Of a stretch of 64,000 bases of DNA, positions 19,806 through 29,345 are shown piece after piece. The position numbers and the translations under genes are program-made. The stretch is from Balamuthia mandrillaris (lineage: Eukaryota > Discosea > Longamoebia > Balamuthiidae). A model generated the notes under the pieces. The model did not search any database, was not told the DNA's origin, and worked only from the letters and a program-made list of their open reading frames with translations. The stretch is from the NCBI GenBank assembly GCA_031835245.1, contig JAVKOQ010000092.1, forward strand, positions 98,501-162,500, given 5' to 3'. Each line of letters starts with the position of its first letter. Positions within the stretch are counted from its first letter, which is position 1.

Positions 19806-20853
19806 CTAGCTTTCAGTTTTGTTGTCATCGTCGTTGTGCTGCTGTACTAACGGCCTCATAGCTTCGTTAGCTTGCCTTTCGGCTTCCTGCTTTGTCTTCA
19901 ATGGCTCAAGCTCGTTATCCTCCTCCTGCAGTCCCTCATATCCCGGTCGCGTCATTGCGAAGACGAACAAGAATCCGACGGTAGGGACGAGCAGCAACAT
20001 CCAAACAGACAAGGTGATGATGCCGATCAAGAAGTCGGCAAGGGCTTTCTCCCTCTTCTCCTCGAACTCCTCTTCTGAGAACAGCTCGATGCTGGTGGTG
20101 GAGTCAGCCAGCTGGAGGTTGGGAGCTTGGTTGTCGATGTCCTCCACCGCGTCGGAAATGGTGTTGAGGAAGAAGTTTTGGAAGACGTTGGTCTTGACAG
20201 CCACCATCCCATCCAGAGTGGTTCGGCCTTCCCACAGGGCTTTCACATGGGCAAAGCAACCTTCCTCCTCATCCTCGAGGTGAGAACGACAGCTCTTCCC
20301 GCCATCGCCCAAACAAACAATCGCAACGTGCACGTACTCCGTAGATGAGGATGAAGAAGATGAGGAAGAAGAAGAAGAGGCTTGAAGGCGTGTCGCCGAT
20401 AAAAGAGGAAATGCACAAGCCATGTGCCATATTGAAAGGGATGTCTTCCAGCGTGGCCTCCTCCCATCCCCAGAACTCCACCTTGCCGTAGCTGAACCCC
20501 GTGAAGCCCAGCCAAACCATGAGGCCCACGGAAAAGGCAAAGAGGAATAACAAATATGCAAAGGAAAGGTGGGGCGAGAACCGTTGCAACCTTGTGTTAG
20601 GAGAGTAGGAAGAACGTTTAAAGCTGAGGTGGTAGAACAAGAGCGCGGCCAGCACAGGGTAGAAGAACACGGTGCAAAGCACCATTGTGCCGAACCACAG
20701 CCTGGAGTCTCCTCTGTAGACGAGTGCCATGGCTGCATTCACCCCCAAGCAGAAGGGGAGGAAGAGGAAAGAGATGAAGAGCCATCCCAATAACACCCGC
20801 ATGGGAGGGTTGGAGGGGCTGAACTTTGCCGGGAGGCAGGCAGGAAAAGCCAT
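19806..20853 (-). pseudogene. Membrane protein duplication copy 2, frameshifted
   Basis: The N-terminal half reads well from ATG 20853 (MAFPACLPAKFSPSNPPMRV, then three TM segments). The C-terminal half (HVAIVCLGDGGKSCRSHLED through TM4 to 19806) lies in another frame. Against copy 1, a stretch of roughly 80 bases is missing between the shared phrases GGAAGACATCC and GGCTTGTGC (near 20420-20445), and the loss is not a multiple of three. No intron was found that restores the frame. Either it is a pseudogene or a short protein of the first three TMs is made. The 343-bp identical tract (19978-20320) lies in the out-of-frame half, so identity there reflects recent copying rather than selection on the protein. 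Confidence 0.7.
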
Positions 20854-20955
20854 TGGGTCGGTGGTGGGGTGAAGTACCCCGTTGTGCCTGTGGTGGTTGC
20901 TGACAATTATTAGAACAAAACCAACAATAAAATAAAATAACGCACTACTTCCCAC

Positions 20956-21700
20956 TTTATCTGTAGCTTGTAAAGGTCAAACAAACTAGAGAGAGTTCCA
21001 AGAAATAAGACAAACGTAATTAACACCGACTCCTTCAGAATTCCTTGCACGAGGCATTACACGTCATGTTCCTTGTTGTGCGTTGGTCGTGCGTCGTTTG
21101 GGTGGTTTGTTGTCTTCTGTAGGGAAAGGGTAAACAAGCGAAAAAGAAAAGAAGAGGAAAAGAAATGCCGCTTGCATTTTGTTAATATCCGTCTTGCGGT
21201 TCATTCCTCCACAGCTGTTTGCTCATTTGTTTCTAAAGTTCTTTCTGCATCGTTTCGTTTGCTTTGGTTTCATGTCCTGCGCTTCCTCCTCCTTTATCTC
21301 TTCAATCCTGGGAACATCCTCTTCCTTGCTTTCTTTCAATTGGTTTTTCCTTGCCGAAGTTCCAGAGCATCAGACGCCATCCATCGTTCGTCTACTTCCC
21401 AAACTCCAACCTTTTCGATGGAGAAAGAGGGTGGCGAGAAGCAGAGGAATAGGGAATCGTGGAGTGGTTGTTTTATATTTGTGTATAAAGAAAGCAAGGA
21501 TGTTCGGAGGGGGGAGGGAGCTATCTTATGATAAGCGTTCACCAGTAGGTAATCCTTTCGAGCCTACAGCCATTAGTCCATGATGCACGGTTTTGCCCAT
21601 AGAATGAATGTAGTGCTTACATCCGTGTTAATACTCATTTCCTCCATCTTGCTATTCGTGCAAATGCTCATTTCCTCCGTAGTTTGTACATCGTTGTGCC
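20956..21700. other. Intergenic region with second TTC33 3'-end remnant
   Basis: At about 21255-21430 there is a second degenerate copy of the TTC33 3' end. The phrase at 21263-21284 matches 21741-21762 almost exactly (TTTCATGTCCTGCGCTTC). The rest shows CACGAGGCATTACA shared with 19220-19235, part of the same duplicated unit. No intact gene. Confidence 0.55.
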
Positions 21701-23011
21701 TTATGTAGCACCTTGGTTCGTTTTGCCTCGTTTCATATGCTTTGGTTTCATGTCCTGCGCTTCTTCCTCCTGTATCTCTTCTATCTTGGGGAGTTCCGCC
21801 TCAGATTGATTCTTCCAAGTCAAATGTTCCAGAGCAGAGGAAGATACCGTACTTCGTTCCCACTCCTCTACTTCCTCCAAAAATGCATTACTTCCCTCTT
21901 TCAAAACATGTGTGTACACCACTACCGGCTCTTCCGTTTGTGTTTTTCCACATGTATTCTTCCTTCGTCCTCGTAGTTGTCTTCTCTTTCTTCTTGTTAC
22001 TCTGCTTTCGCTTGACTCCGGCTGTTCCATTGCCAGACCCAAAGACGAAGACAATTCTTCATCATCTCCTTCAGCCCGTCCTAGTTGTTGTTTGTTGAAT
22101 CGTTGGAGAAAGCGTTCTCGGCGAGCATCGATCTCTTTCTTTTGCTCCAAGAGTCCGCGAGCGCGGTCCAAATCCTCTGTGGCTTCCGCATTAAGAGGAG
22201 CCAGTCTTAACGCCTGTTCAAAGCTTTCGACCGCCAGAGATATATCTCCTATTGCACCACGTTCCGAGTGTGAATAGCACAGAAGCAAGAAGAAGAAGAA
22301 GAACAAGAAGAAGAAGAAGAAGAAGAAGAACAAGAAGAAGAAGAAGAAGAAGAAGAAGAAGAAGAACAAGAAGAAGAAGAAGAACAAGAACAAGAACAAG
22401 AAGAACAAGAAGAACAAGAACAAGAAGAAGCAGGAGGAGGAGGAGGAAGAAGAAGAAATACCGTCATTAAGCTGAGCACGGCCAAGCGTGACAAAGCCCT
22501 TAGAGAAAAAGGCATAGTTGGCACGCACACTCGGTTAAAGAAAATCATTAAATAAAATGCAAAATACCTCAGCCCAATGCGGGTCCAATGTGGTGGCCTG
22601 CATGGCAGCATCGACGGCGCGCAGCGTGTAGCCCAGCTCCAAAAGGACCTGGGCTCTCATCTCATGCAGGACTGCGTGGCCGGGCATAAGGCGGAGGGCG
22701 CTGTCCCATTTGGTGAGGGCCGCTCTAAAGTCGCCTCTCTCCGCGAGGGCGCTGCCCTCCTCTTTTAGTCGACAGCTCTCTTGTTCGGGGGTTGGTGCGT
22801 CCCCCTCCTCTCTGGCTCTCTTCTTCCTCTTCTCATGTTGTTGTTTGGCGTGCAGTTTGGATCGCTCGGCAAAGCGTTGCAAAGCGTTCAGGCCACGAAC
22901 AACTGGCACCGGCTGTTGAGTGGAATGTGGGCGTTGTGCGCTTGTTGCTCTTTGCCGTTGGGAAGGGAAAGCAACCCGTTGCGATTTGATGTGGAAAGGG
23001 TGCACCTCCAT
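21701..23011 (-). CDS. TTC33: TTC33-like tetratricopeptide repeat protein
   Basis: Three exons (23011-22568, 22498-22462, 22248-21701) give 342 residues. The TPR region (about residues 75-205) reads RLKEEGSALAERGDFRAALT, KWDSALRLMPGHAVLHEMRA, QVLLELGYTLRAVDAAM, FVTLGRAQLNDGDISLAVES, FEQALRLAPLNAEATEDL. This matches TTC33 (osmosis-responsive factor) closely, including the LKEEGASLAE and TLGRAQL phrases of animal homologues. The C-terminal third is charged, with no second domain. Function is unknown; TPRs form protein-binding superhelices. Intron 2 is a long GAA tract (CTT on the sense strand). The 3' end of this gene is present in two degenerate copies upstream, tied to the membrane protein duplication. 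Confidence 0.85.
22283..22455 (-). repeat. CTT-type microsatellite in a TTC33 intron
   Basis: GAA and GAACAA units on the plus strand, hence CTT/GTT on the sense strand of the TTC33 gene, fill intron 2 almost entirely. Confidence 0.9.
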
Positions 23012-23487
23012 CCTCCTTTCCTTCTTTTTCTGTTTTTTTTTTGTGGCGTTGGAAATTTCCAGGAGAAATTAACGTCGACAGAGTCGTCATAAAATATTCA
23101 ATGTCGACATGGAATTCATCCTGGTTCCTATTTTCCTTTTGCCTGCATGGAACATTCGAAAACTCAACAACGATTAGCGAGACTAGAAGTGGAGAGAGTT
23201 TTCTGGGCAGGTCCCCACTTACTAGCTTCCTCCTTCTTCTCCAGGCAGAGGGAGGTAGGTTTGGACGATCAAAGAAAGTAACTTTAAATTAGTGGAAAGT
23301 TCAAAGAATAGAACAACTGTTATGGACAGTTTTTCAAACAAAACAGTTTCCTTCTCTCATTTTGAAAGTTTGAAAAACGTGATGGCACCACTTTTGAAAA
23401 ATATAAAAGAAGCAACTCCGTTTCTTTTCTTCTCTCTGTTTCAAAACAACATAACAAAGCACAAACACCACATCCTACTGTAACAAG
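23012..23487. promoter_or_regulatory. Divergent promoter region, TTC33 and secreted repeat protein
   Basis: CGTCGACA (23073-23080) and TGTCGACA (23102-23109) lie 62 and 91 bp upstream of the TTC33 ATG. On the other side a strong TATA-type box (TATAAAAG, 23402-23409) lies 79 bp before the ATG of the rightward secreted protein gene. No other gene is supported. Confidence 0.5.
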
Positions 23488-24873
23488 ATGACCACCAAAC
23501 CAGTCCTTTGGTTGACTCTTCTCTTTGTTGCTTCAACTCTATTCTTTGTCGAAGGAAAAAGGTTTTACGAGTATGATAACGACGACTGTTCCTGTCCATC
23601 TTCTTCCACAAAGCTGGTCCTTCATCGTAACTATGACACGTCCGTTGACATCATTGGAAATGTGGAAGTCGATAACGATCAAAACGACCTTCGCATACGT
23701 TTTCAAACTTCACTCTGCTCTTCTTCGTCTTCTTGGTTGTTGGAAAAGATCTACATTCATGTGGGGGACTCTTTGAAAGACTTTCCAGTCACATGTGGTA
23801 CACGTGAAGCGGATGTGGGACGTTTCTCCTACTTAGCCATTTTGGAGGAGAGCTCTTCTTACATGGCAAGGATTCCTTTGGACACTATTCTTGATGATGA
23901 AGAAGTTTGCGGGAGAAAGGTATTGATCGCAGCGAAGGCTCAAGCAGTTCGACTTGATGTGGACGACGGAGACAATAGCGCCTGGGCCTGGGCTTTGGGA
24001 AGCTCATTTGATGTCGGTGGAAAGAGCATGTACTTTGTTCATCATGTATGTTGTGATGATGAAGACATGGACGGTGCTGAAGATGGTGGAATGGGCGAAA
24101 CGGATGGTACCGAAGATGGCGGAGAAGACGGTGGAGAGGATGGTACCGAAGATGGAGGAGAAGATGGTACTGAAGATGGCGGAGAGGATGGTATCGAAGA
24201 TGGAGGAGAAGATGGTACTGAAGATGGCGGAGAGGATGGTACCGAAGATGGAGGAGAAGATGGTACTGATGATGGCGGAGCCGATGGTAATGAAGATGGC
24301 GGAGATGATGGTACTGAAGATGGAGGAGAAGACGGTGAAACGAGTGGATCTGACGGCGGAGAAGATGGTGCTGGAGATGGTAGCGACGATGGTAGCGTTG
24401 ATGGCGGAGATGGGGATGCAGATGGTAGCGTTGATGGCGGAGAAGACGGAGGAGGGGGCGGAGAAACCGCCTTTGCCTATCTTCCCGATTCCGATCTCGC
24501 AACTTGCTTCCTGGAGCTGGGTTTCAGCCGTTGGGGCTGGACGAACGGTCCTTTGACGCAAGGCAACTCCTACACGATGGACCTCTACGCTGGAGCGGCA
24601 CAATGCGACCGCGACCGAGGAGAAAACGTTGGAACCGTCACAGTGGTTCATGCAGGCGATGCTGTGACAGTGACTTTCGTTCTAGACGCGCCGTACAGCT
24701 TCACAGAGACGCCGCAGGTCTACATCGGAGACCAACCGATCCCGGAGGGTAATGGTGGTAACCCTACGGTCGCTCCTGGGCAATATCCTTACAGAGGAGA
24801 GGAAGTGGTGGTCACGGGGGTCAGCGGGGCCATCTATGTGATTGCTCACGCAACGGTTGCCGGTGTAATGTAA
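23488..24873 (+). CDS. Secreted acidic repeat protein with LYAG-type C-terminal domain
   Basis: One exon, 461 residues. Residues 1-23 are a clear signal peptide (LWLTLLFVASTLFFVEG). The next 165 residues form a Cys-containing domain I do not recognise. Residues about 195-325 are a run of Glu-Asp-Gly-Gly units in 5- and 10-residue periods, matching a 15/30-bp DNA minisatellite. The C-terminal 130 residues (YTMDLYAGAAQCDRDRGENV, GTVTVVHAGDAVTVTF, FTETPQVYIG, APGQYPYRG) resemble a beta domain found in secreted bacterial proteins (pattern LYAGQ...GTVTV...TETH.Y.G). A TATA box and the lack of introns set it apart from its neighbours. Possible roles are a calcium-binding surface or cyst-wall protein; bacterial origin of the end domain is possible but unproven. 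Confidence 0.8.
   Translation: MTTKPVLWLTLLFVASTLFFVEGKRFYEYDNDDCSCPSSSTKLVLHRNYDTSVDIIGNVEVDNDQNDLRIRFQTSLCSSSSSWLLEKIYIHVGDSLKDFPVTCGTREADVGRFSYLAILEESSSYMARIPLDTILDDEEVCGRKVLIAAKAQAVRLDVDDGDNSAWAWALGSSFDVGGKSMYFVHHVCCDDEDMDGAEDGGMGETDGTEDGGEDGGEDGTEDGGEDGTEDGGEDGIEDGGEDGTEDGGEDGTEDGGEDGTDDGGADGNEDGGDDGTEDGGEDGETSGSDGGEDGAGDGSDDGSVDGGDGDADGSVDGGEDGGGGGETAFAYLPDSDLATCFLELGFSRWGWTNGPLTQGNSYTMDLYAGAAQCDRDRGENVGTVTVVHAGDAVTVTFVLDAPYSFTETPQVYIGDQPIPEGNGGNPTVAPGQYPYRGEEVVVTGVSGAIYVIAHATVAGVM
24062..24450 (+). repeat. Coding minisatellite (Glu-Asp-Gly-Gly units)
   Basis: Imperfect 15-bp and 30-bp units of the form GAAGATGG-GGAGAAGATGGT, in frame within the secreted protein gene. Unit number should vary among strains. 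Confidence 0.9.
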
Positions 24874-25127
24874 ACGAGGGTACCCTTGCTGCAGGTTGTG
24901 CCTCCCCTCTCTCGCAGAGGAGGAAGATAAAAGCCCTGTAGAAATAACGAAAGTTTATCAATAATCGTAATAATTCAGTTTTTTAATAGTCGGAAATATT
25001 TTCAGTTTGTCGACGAATAAATCTATAAAAGAAAAAACAAAAATAGAACAGAAGGAAAAAGGAAACGCGGAAGAAGCAAAAATAAAAAACAACAGCAAAG
25101 AGGCACAACCACCGACACACAAACCAG

Positions 25128-27443
25128 ATGGACTTTACAGAGGAGTTGCCGTCCGAGGCCACGTTGTTGCTGTTTTCCTACTTTGACGCCAAAACGTTGT
25201 GCACTCTAAGTCAAGTCAGTCAAAACTGGTTACGCTTTGCCGGTAACGCTTCTTTTCTTTAGGGACACCCTATATTACATATTATAGCGTGTAATGGTGT
25301 CGTGCATATTTTTTTTTGTTGCTAAACGGCCATTCTCTTTTCCTTTCCTTTCTTCACTATCAAACGTAAGAGGATCATGGCTTATGGAGAGGTTGTATAT
25401 TGTCTCTGCTTCTTTCTCTTCGGGTGTAAGCCGTTTCTTCTTACCTTTTTTTCTTGTGTTTTGTTGTGACAGAGCTGGCGCTTCGTCGCTTTCCAAAACC
25501 TTCATCGGAGGACTACATTTACAGTTGGAAGGTTTGGTACTTTGAACATCTAAAGGTTTGAAAATGTTTGTCTTTGTTGTGGTTTTCTTAGTTCTCTCTT
25601 GCTCATTGTGAATGAAGTTGGAACGCAATTGGCGAAGTGGGTTGTGTAAGGTTACAACGTTGGAGGGCCACAGCGGTGGCGTATGGAAAGTACTTCTGGA
25701 TGGCCATACCATCATCAGCGGAAGCTACGATAACACTGTTCGTGGTTCGTTTTTGTTGTTCATCACTCTCATCCTTCTGTCGTGTTGCTTCTCTTTCCCA
25801 TTTCTTTCTGCGTTATTTATTACTTCTTTTTTGTAACAGGTTGGAACCTGTTCTCTCGCAAATGCAATTTTGTTATCCGACGTTTGACTTCCTCTCCCTT
25901 CAACCATCTTCAGTTTACTCGTGGCAAGGTGCCTGTTCTGCTTATTCTTGTTCTTGTTCTTCATCTTCTTCTTGTTCTTCTTCTTGTTCTTGTTCTTGTT
26001 CTTGTTCTTGTTCTTGTTCTTCTTCTTGTTCTTCTTGTTCTTCTTCTTCTTGTTCTTCTTCTTCTTGTTCTTCTTCTTCTTCTTCTTCTTCTTCTTCTTC
26101 TTCTCGTTTTCTTATATCTATTCTCCACCTTCTTACTCTTGCAAAAGGTTGCAGGTATATCAACCGACAAAGAATTAACCATATGGGATGTTGGCACTCG
26201 CAAATGCTTGGTATGTTTACAACTGGAAGAACGGCCACACGCCCTCGTCTTTGATGATGAGCACTTAGTCTTTGGTCTTCGCAGCGGAACGCTGCAAGTG
26301 TGGTCCATGCGAGATGACACAACTTGTGTGATGGAGTTGGAGGGCCATGACGAAACGGTAAGAGTGATGGAGATGGATTCTCGTCGGATCGCTTCTGCTG
26401 CTTTAGATAAGACTATTCGGGTTATTCTCTTCTTTCTATAGTTCTTCTTGTTTTTCTTCTGCTTCTGCTTTTCTTTGTTGGTATTTTTGCTTATCAAACA
26501 AAAAGATATGGAACAGAGAAACAGGGGAATGTGAGCATGTGTTAAATGGACATGCACTATCAGTGGCATGCCTTGCCATTAAAGACAATCTTCTTGTTAG
26601 TGGCTCAGGAGACAAAACTTTGCGTCTTTGGGTACGTTTTTTGTTGATGTTTGTTAACCACACTTATTATTTAACCAAATACAAACAAAAGGATTTGGAC
26701 ACAGGAAATTGTCTTAAAGTCTTAGCAGGTCACGCCAACACCATCTTCACCTGCCAACTCGACGACCGTAAAATAGGTTACCTTTCAATATTCTCTCACT
26801 CTCTCTTATGTTCTTCTTTCAGTTAATAAAACAATAACATCTTTGTGGTTCTACAGTTAGTGGCTCAGGAGACAAAACTATCAAGGTGTGGAGCATAGCT
26901 ACTGGCGAGTGTCTGGCCACTTTCCAAGCTCACGACGGACCCGTCATCTCGTGTATCTTTAACGAATCTCTCATCGTAAGGTTCGCAGTATCTTCCATTC
27001 GTTTGTTGTTTATGTTCTTGCTTAAAATAAAACCAAAAACAGTGGAAGCAGGGATCGTACCATCAAAATTTTTGACTTTAGTACCGAAGATAGTATCAAG
27101 TCTGCTGGTCAGGTATTTGGTTCTCTTCTTGTTCTTTTACTTCTGCTCTCTCTCTCTCTCTCTCACTCTCTTTCTCTTTCTCTCTTCTTGTTGACACTTT
27201 TCTTTCTTTGTAATGCTTCTTTCTCATTGCAAAAAAAAGCCGTTGAACATAAGTTCAAGCCCTGAAAATGGTCAACAACGAAGACGAAGAAGAGGGATCA
27301 CCAGCAGCAACCAACCACTACGAAACCTCTCGTCTTATTCCTCGTCAAGGTTCTCTTGGGCAAAGACTGTTGCTGTCGTCTTTTTACCTGTTGTCATTCT
27401 CCTGCTTTCCATCTTTCTCGTTTCTTCTTCCTTTCAATCCTGA
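25128..27443 (+). CDS. F-box/WD40 protein with C-terminal membrane segment
   Basis: Ten exons (25128-25242, 25473-25555, 25618-25744, 25840-25928, 26148-26420, 26506-26631, 26692-26776, 26857-26980, 27043-27112, 27240-27443) give 431 residues. Residues 4-37 are an F-box (ELPSEATLLLFSYFDAKTLC, LSQVSQNWLRFA). Then about seven WD repeats, for example LEGHSGGVWKVLLDGHTIIS, GSYDNTVRGWNL, SGSGDKTLRLWDLDTGNCLK, AHDGPVISCIF and SGSRDRTIKIFDF. The last exon adds a basic/Ser linker and a hydrophobic segment (TVAVVFLPVVILLLSIFLVS) that ends five residues before the stop, as in tail-anchored proteins. F-box/WD40 proteins are substrate receptors of SCF ubiquitin ligases; this one would be held at a membrane. 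TGTCGACG lies 113 bp upstream. Intron 4 is a CTT tract. Confidence 0.88.
25940..26104 (+). repeat. CTT/GTT microsatellite in an F-box/WD40 intron
   Basis: CTT units with GTT interruptions fill most of intron 4, pyrimidine-rich on the sense strand. Confidence 0.9.
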
Positions 27444-27520
27444 ATTGAGAGAACGGGAAACGTTTTTGTTGTAACAAATAGTGTTATTATTATTTAAACC
27501 AAGAACGTTTGTTAGCTTGT

Positions 27521-28272
27521 TTAAAGCTCGTCTTTGGCCTTCTTGCCGTTGATCGCAAGAAGCTCTACCTCGAAAACGAGAACACTGTTGGGACCGATCA
27601 TATTACCAGCTCCTCGCTCTCCGTAAGCCAAGTCATGTGGAATGTAAAGCTGTTTGTGTTGTGTTGCGTAACAAACAGTATTTAACACGGTAACGAAGAG
27701 GGTCGAGAGAATAAGAGAATTAAAAGTAATATTTCATACCTCCCACTTGTCACCAATGTGCATCAGCTGAAGAGCCTCAGTCCAGCCTTCGTTCCAAAGG
27801 GAGAGAGTGTGAGAGAGTGAGAACGAGAGAGAGAACGGGAGAGGCAAACCTTTGATGACACCAGAAACGCCAAAAGTAGCGGGTTGGCCCCTGTTAACAG
27901 AGCTGTCAAAAACGTTTCCATCAATCAGGCGGCCGGTGTAGTGGACGGTGACGGAGTCAGTGGCTTTAGGGCTGTCGCCGTCTTCTCCCTTTTGAAGAAC
28001 CTTGTACTGAAGGCCGCTGTCCAGGACCACCACGCCTTCCTTCTCTGCATTCTCCGTCAAAAACTGTTTCCCTTTGCGCAGATTATATCTGTGCGTGGCC
28101 AAAATCATAAACGCAAACAAAGGCCAATCAATTTTTGGTCAATTGTTTGAAAAAAAAAACCAAGGCGAAGGAGGGGGAAAAAAAAAAGGAACCTGCTCAT
28201 GTCTGCGGAGAGACAGCATACGACCTGCAAGGCCACAACGACCGCCACCAACAAGAGACCCACTGCCTTCAT
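27521..28272 (-). CDS. ER-resident FKBP-type peptidyl-prolyl isomerase
   Basis: Four exons (28272-28193, 28088-27850, 27786-27740, 27649-27521) give 164 residues. It begins with a signal peptide ([19 protein letters not shown]). A short helical part ([20 protein letters not shown]) is typical of Mip/FkpA-like FKBPs. The FKBP core follows ([63 protein letters not shown]). The last four residues are KDEL, the ER retrieval signal. It should catalyse proline isomerisation during folding of secretory proteins in the ER lumen. TGTCGACA lies at 28382-28389, 110 bp upstream of the ATG. Confidence 0.93.
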
Positions 28273-28707
28273 TTTGTTCTTTTCCTTCCTGTTCTTTCTT
28301 TGCGCCTGACACACAAAAAAAAAGTAGCAGCGACGTAGTGATTGAGATCAGATTAGATTAGCTCACCACCGTCTTTTGTTGTGTCGACATGAAGACCTTG
28401 CAATGCCGTCGTTTAGTTTGGTTTTGTTTTGTTTTTGTTTGAGAAAGAACCGAGTCAACTCCAGGAATATGGAGAGACTCAGGCCACCCTTTTCAAGGGT
28501 GCAGACAGTGAACTGCATACATTTGCAGTGTGTTGGCTATTTCCCTTCTGCAGCTCTGCCTTTTATTTTGCCAAAGGCACCAACGTGACATTATGGGAAG
28601 ACAGCGACCGCGCAGTCAGGATGCCTTGGCGGCATTGAAATCTGCTTTAATGAGTTTCATTTTGTGTTAATTTTTACCAGAAGAAACGACCGCTAGGAAG
28701 GCGAAAC
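28273..28707. other. Intergenic region with FKBP promoter and a possible small ORF
   Basis: TGTCGACA at 28382-28389 belongs to the FKBP promoter. On the plus strand, ATG 28390 followed by a short intron (donor near 28412, acceptor near 28448) could join a frame running to TGA 28638 (EPSQLQEYGETQATLFKG...), about 70 residues. This small gene is weakly supported: no homologue is recognised and the intron would be only about 37 nt. Confidence 0.3.
28382..28389. promoter_or_regulatory. TGTCGACA palindrome upstream of the ER FKBP gene
   Basis: Exact palindrome 110 bp upstream of the FKBP ATG on the minus strand. Confidence 0.4.
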
Positions 28708-29199
28708 ATGGAAGGAAAAGCCTGGATCGACAGCAAAGGAGAGCTGCAAAAGGAGCCAGCGCTCGACCCACCACCCCCAGGCCAGTCTCTGCCTCCCTTT
28801 CGTAATCTGCTGCAGAGGTACAAGCACCTCCCCAAGTACGAGATCCCAGCAGGCAGCCCGCCAGGCGAGCCTCATGCAGTGGGCAGCTCGGACAAAACGT
28901 TTTTCGTGCATGTCAAAAGCGAGAGCTGGGGAGACACCTGGGCGGAGAGCGTAACCCTCCACTACGACGGGCATGTGCTGTCGTACTACCACAGCTACGA
29001 CGTCCGCGGGGAGCCGTGCCCCACAAGCAAGCACTCCTATTACTATGTGGACCCAAGCACCGGCCAAAAGACGGAGGGCGATGCAGGGGAGGGAAGTGCT
29101 CGCATTATAGGCCTCATCGTTGCCGATTCAGGTCTGGAGGACAAAGCAGCAGCTAAGGAAGAGCTGCTGCGTGTCGTACCAACCGGCCTCTTCCTCTGA
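28708..29199 (+). CDS. Hypothetical protein, 163 residues
   Basis: One uninterrupted frame from ATG to TGA with regular codon use and higher GC than its flanks. The product starts hydrophilic and Pro-rich. It has a central part that looks folded (KTFFVHVKSESWGDTWAESV, TLHYDGHVLSYYHSYDVRGE), with alternating aromatic residues suggestive of beta strands, then a helical C-terminus (GLEDKAAAKEELLRVV). No signal peptide, TM segment or known motif. I do not recognise the family. No intron is needed. Confidence 0.6.
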   Translation: MEGKAWIDSKGELQKEPALDPPPPGQSLPPFRNLLQRYKHLPKYEIPAGSPPGEPHAVGSSDKTFFVHVKSESWGDTWAESVTLHYDGHVLSYYHSYDVRGEPCPTSKHSYYYVDPSTGQKTEGDAGEGSARIIGLIVADSGLEDKAAAKEELLRVVPTGLFL

Positions 29200-29345
29200 A
29201 CCTGGCAAGCAACCATTGTTGGCGTAAACTCTTTTGGTCTTCTTAATAGATCGCGAGAAAAACTATTCGTTTTCGTTCAATAATTATTTAATCAGTACAT
29301 TCAATAAATAATTATTGAAACAACTAGAAACGAAGAAAAGCGGAG

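Noticed and set aside
22252-22470. Arg-rich protein frame
   Set aside because: It is a translation of the GAA repeat in the TTC33 intron.
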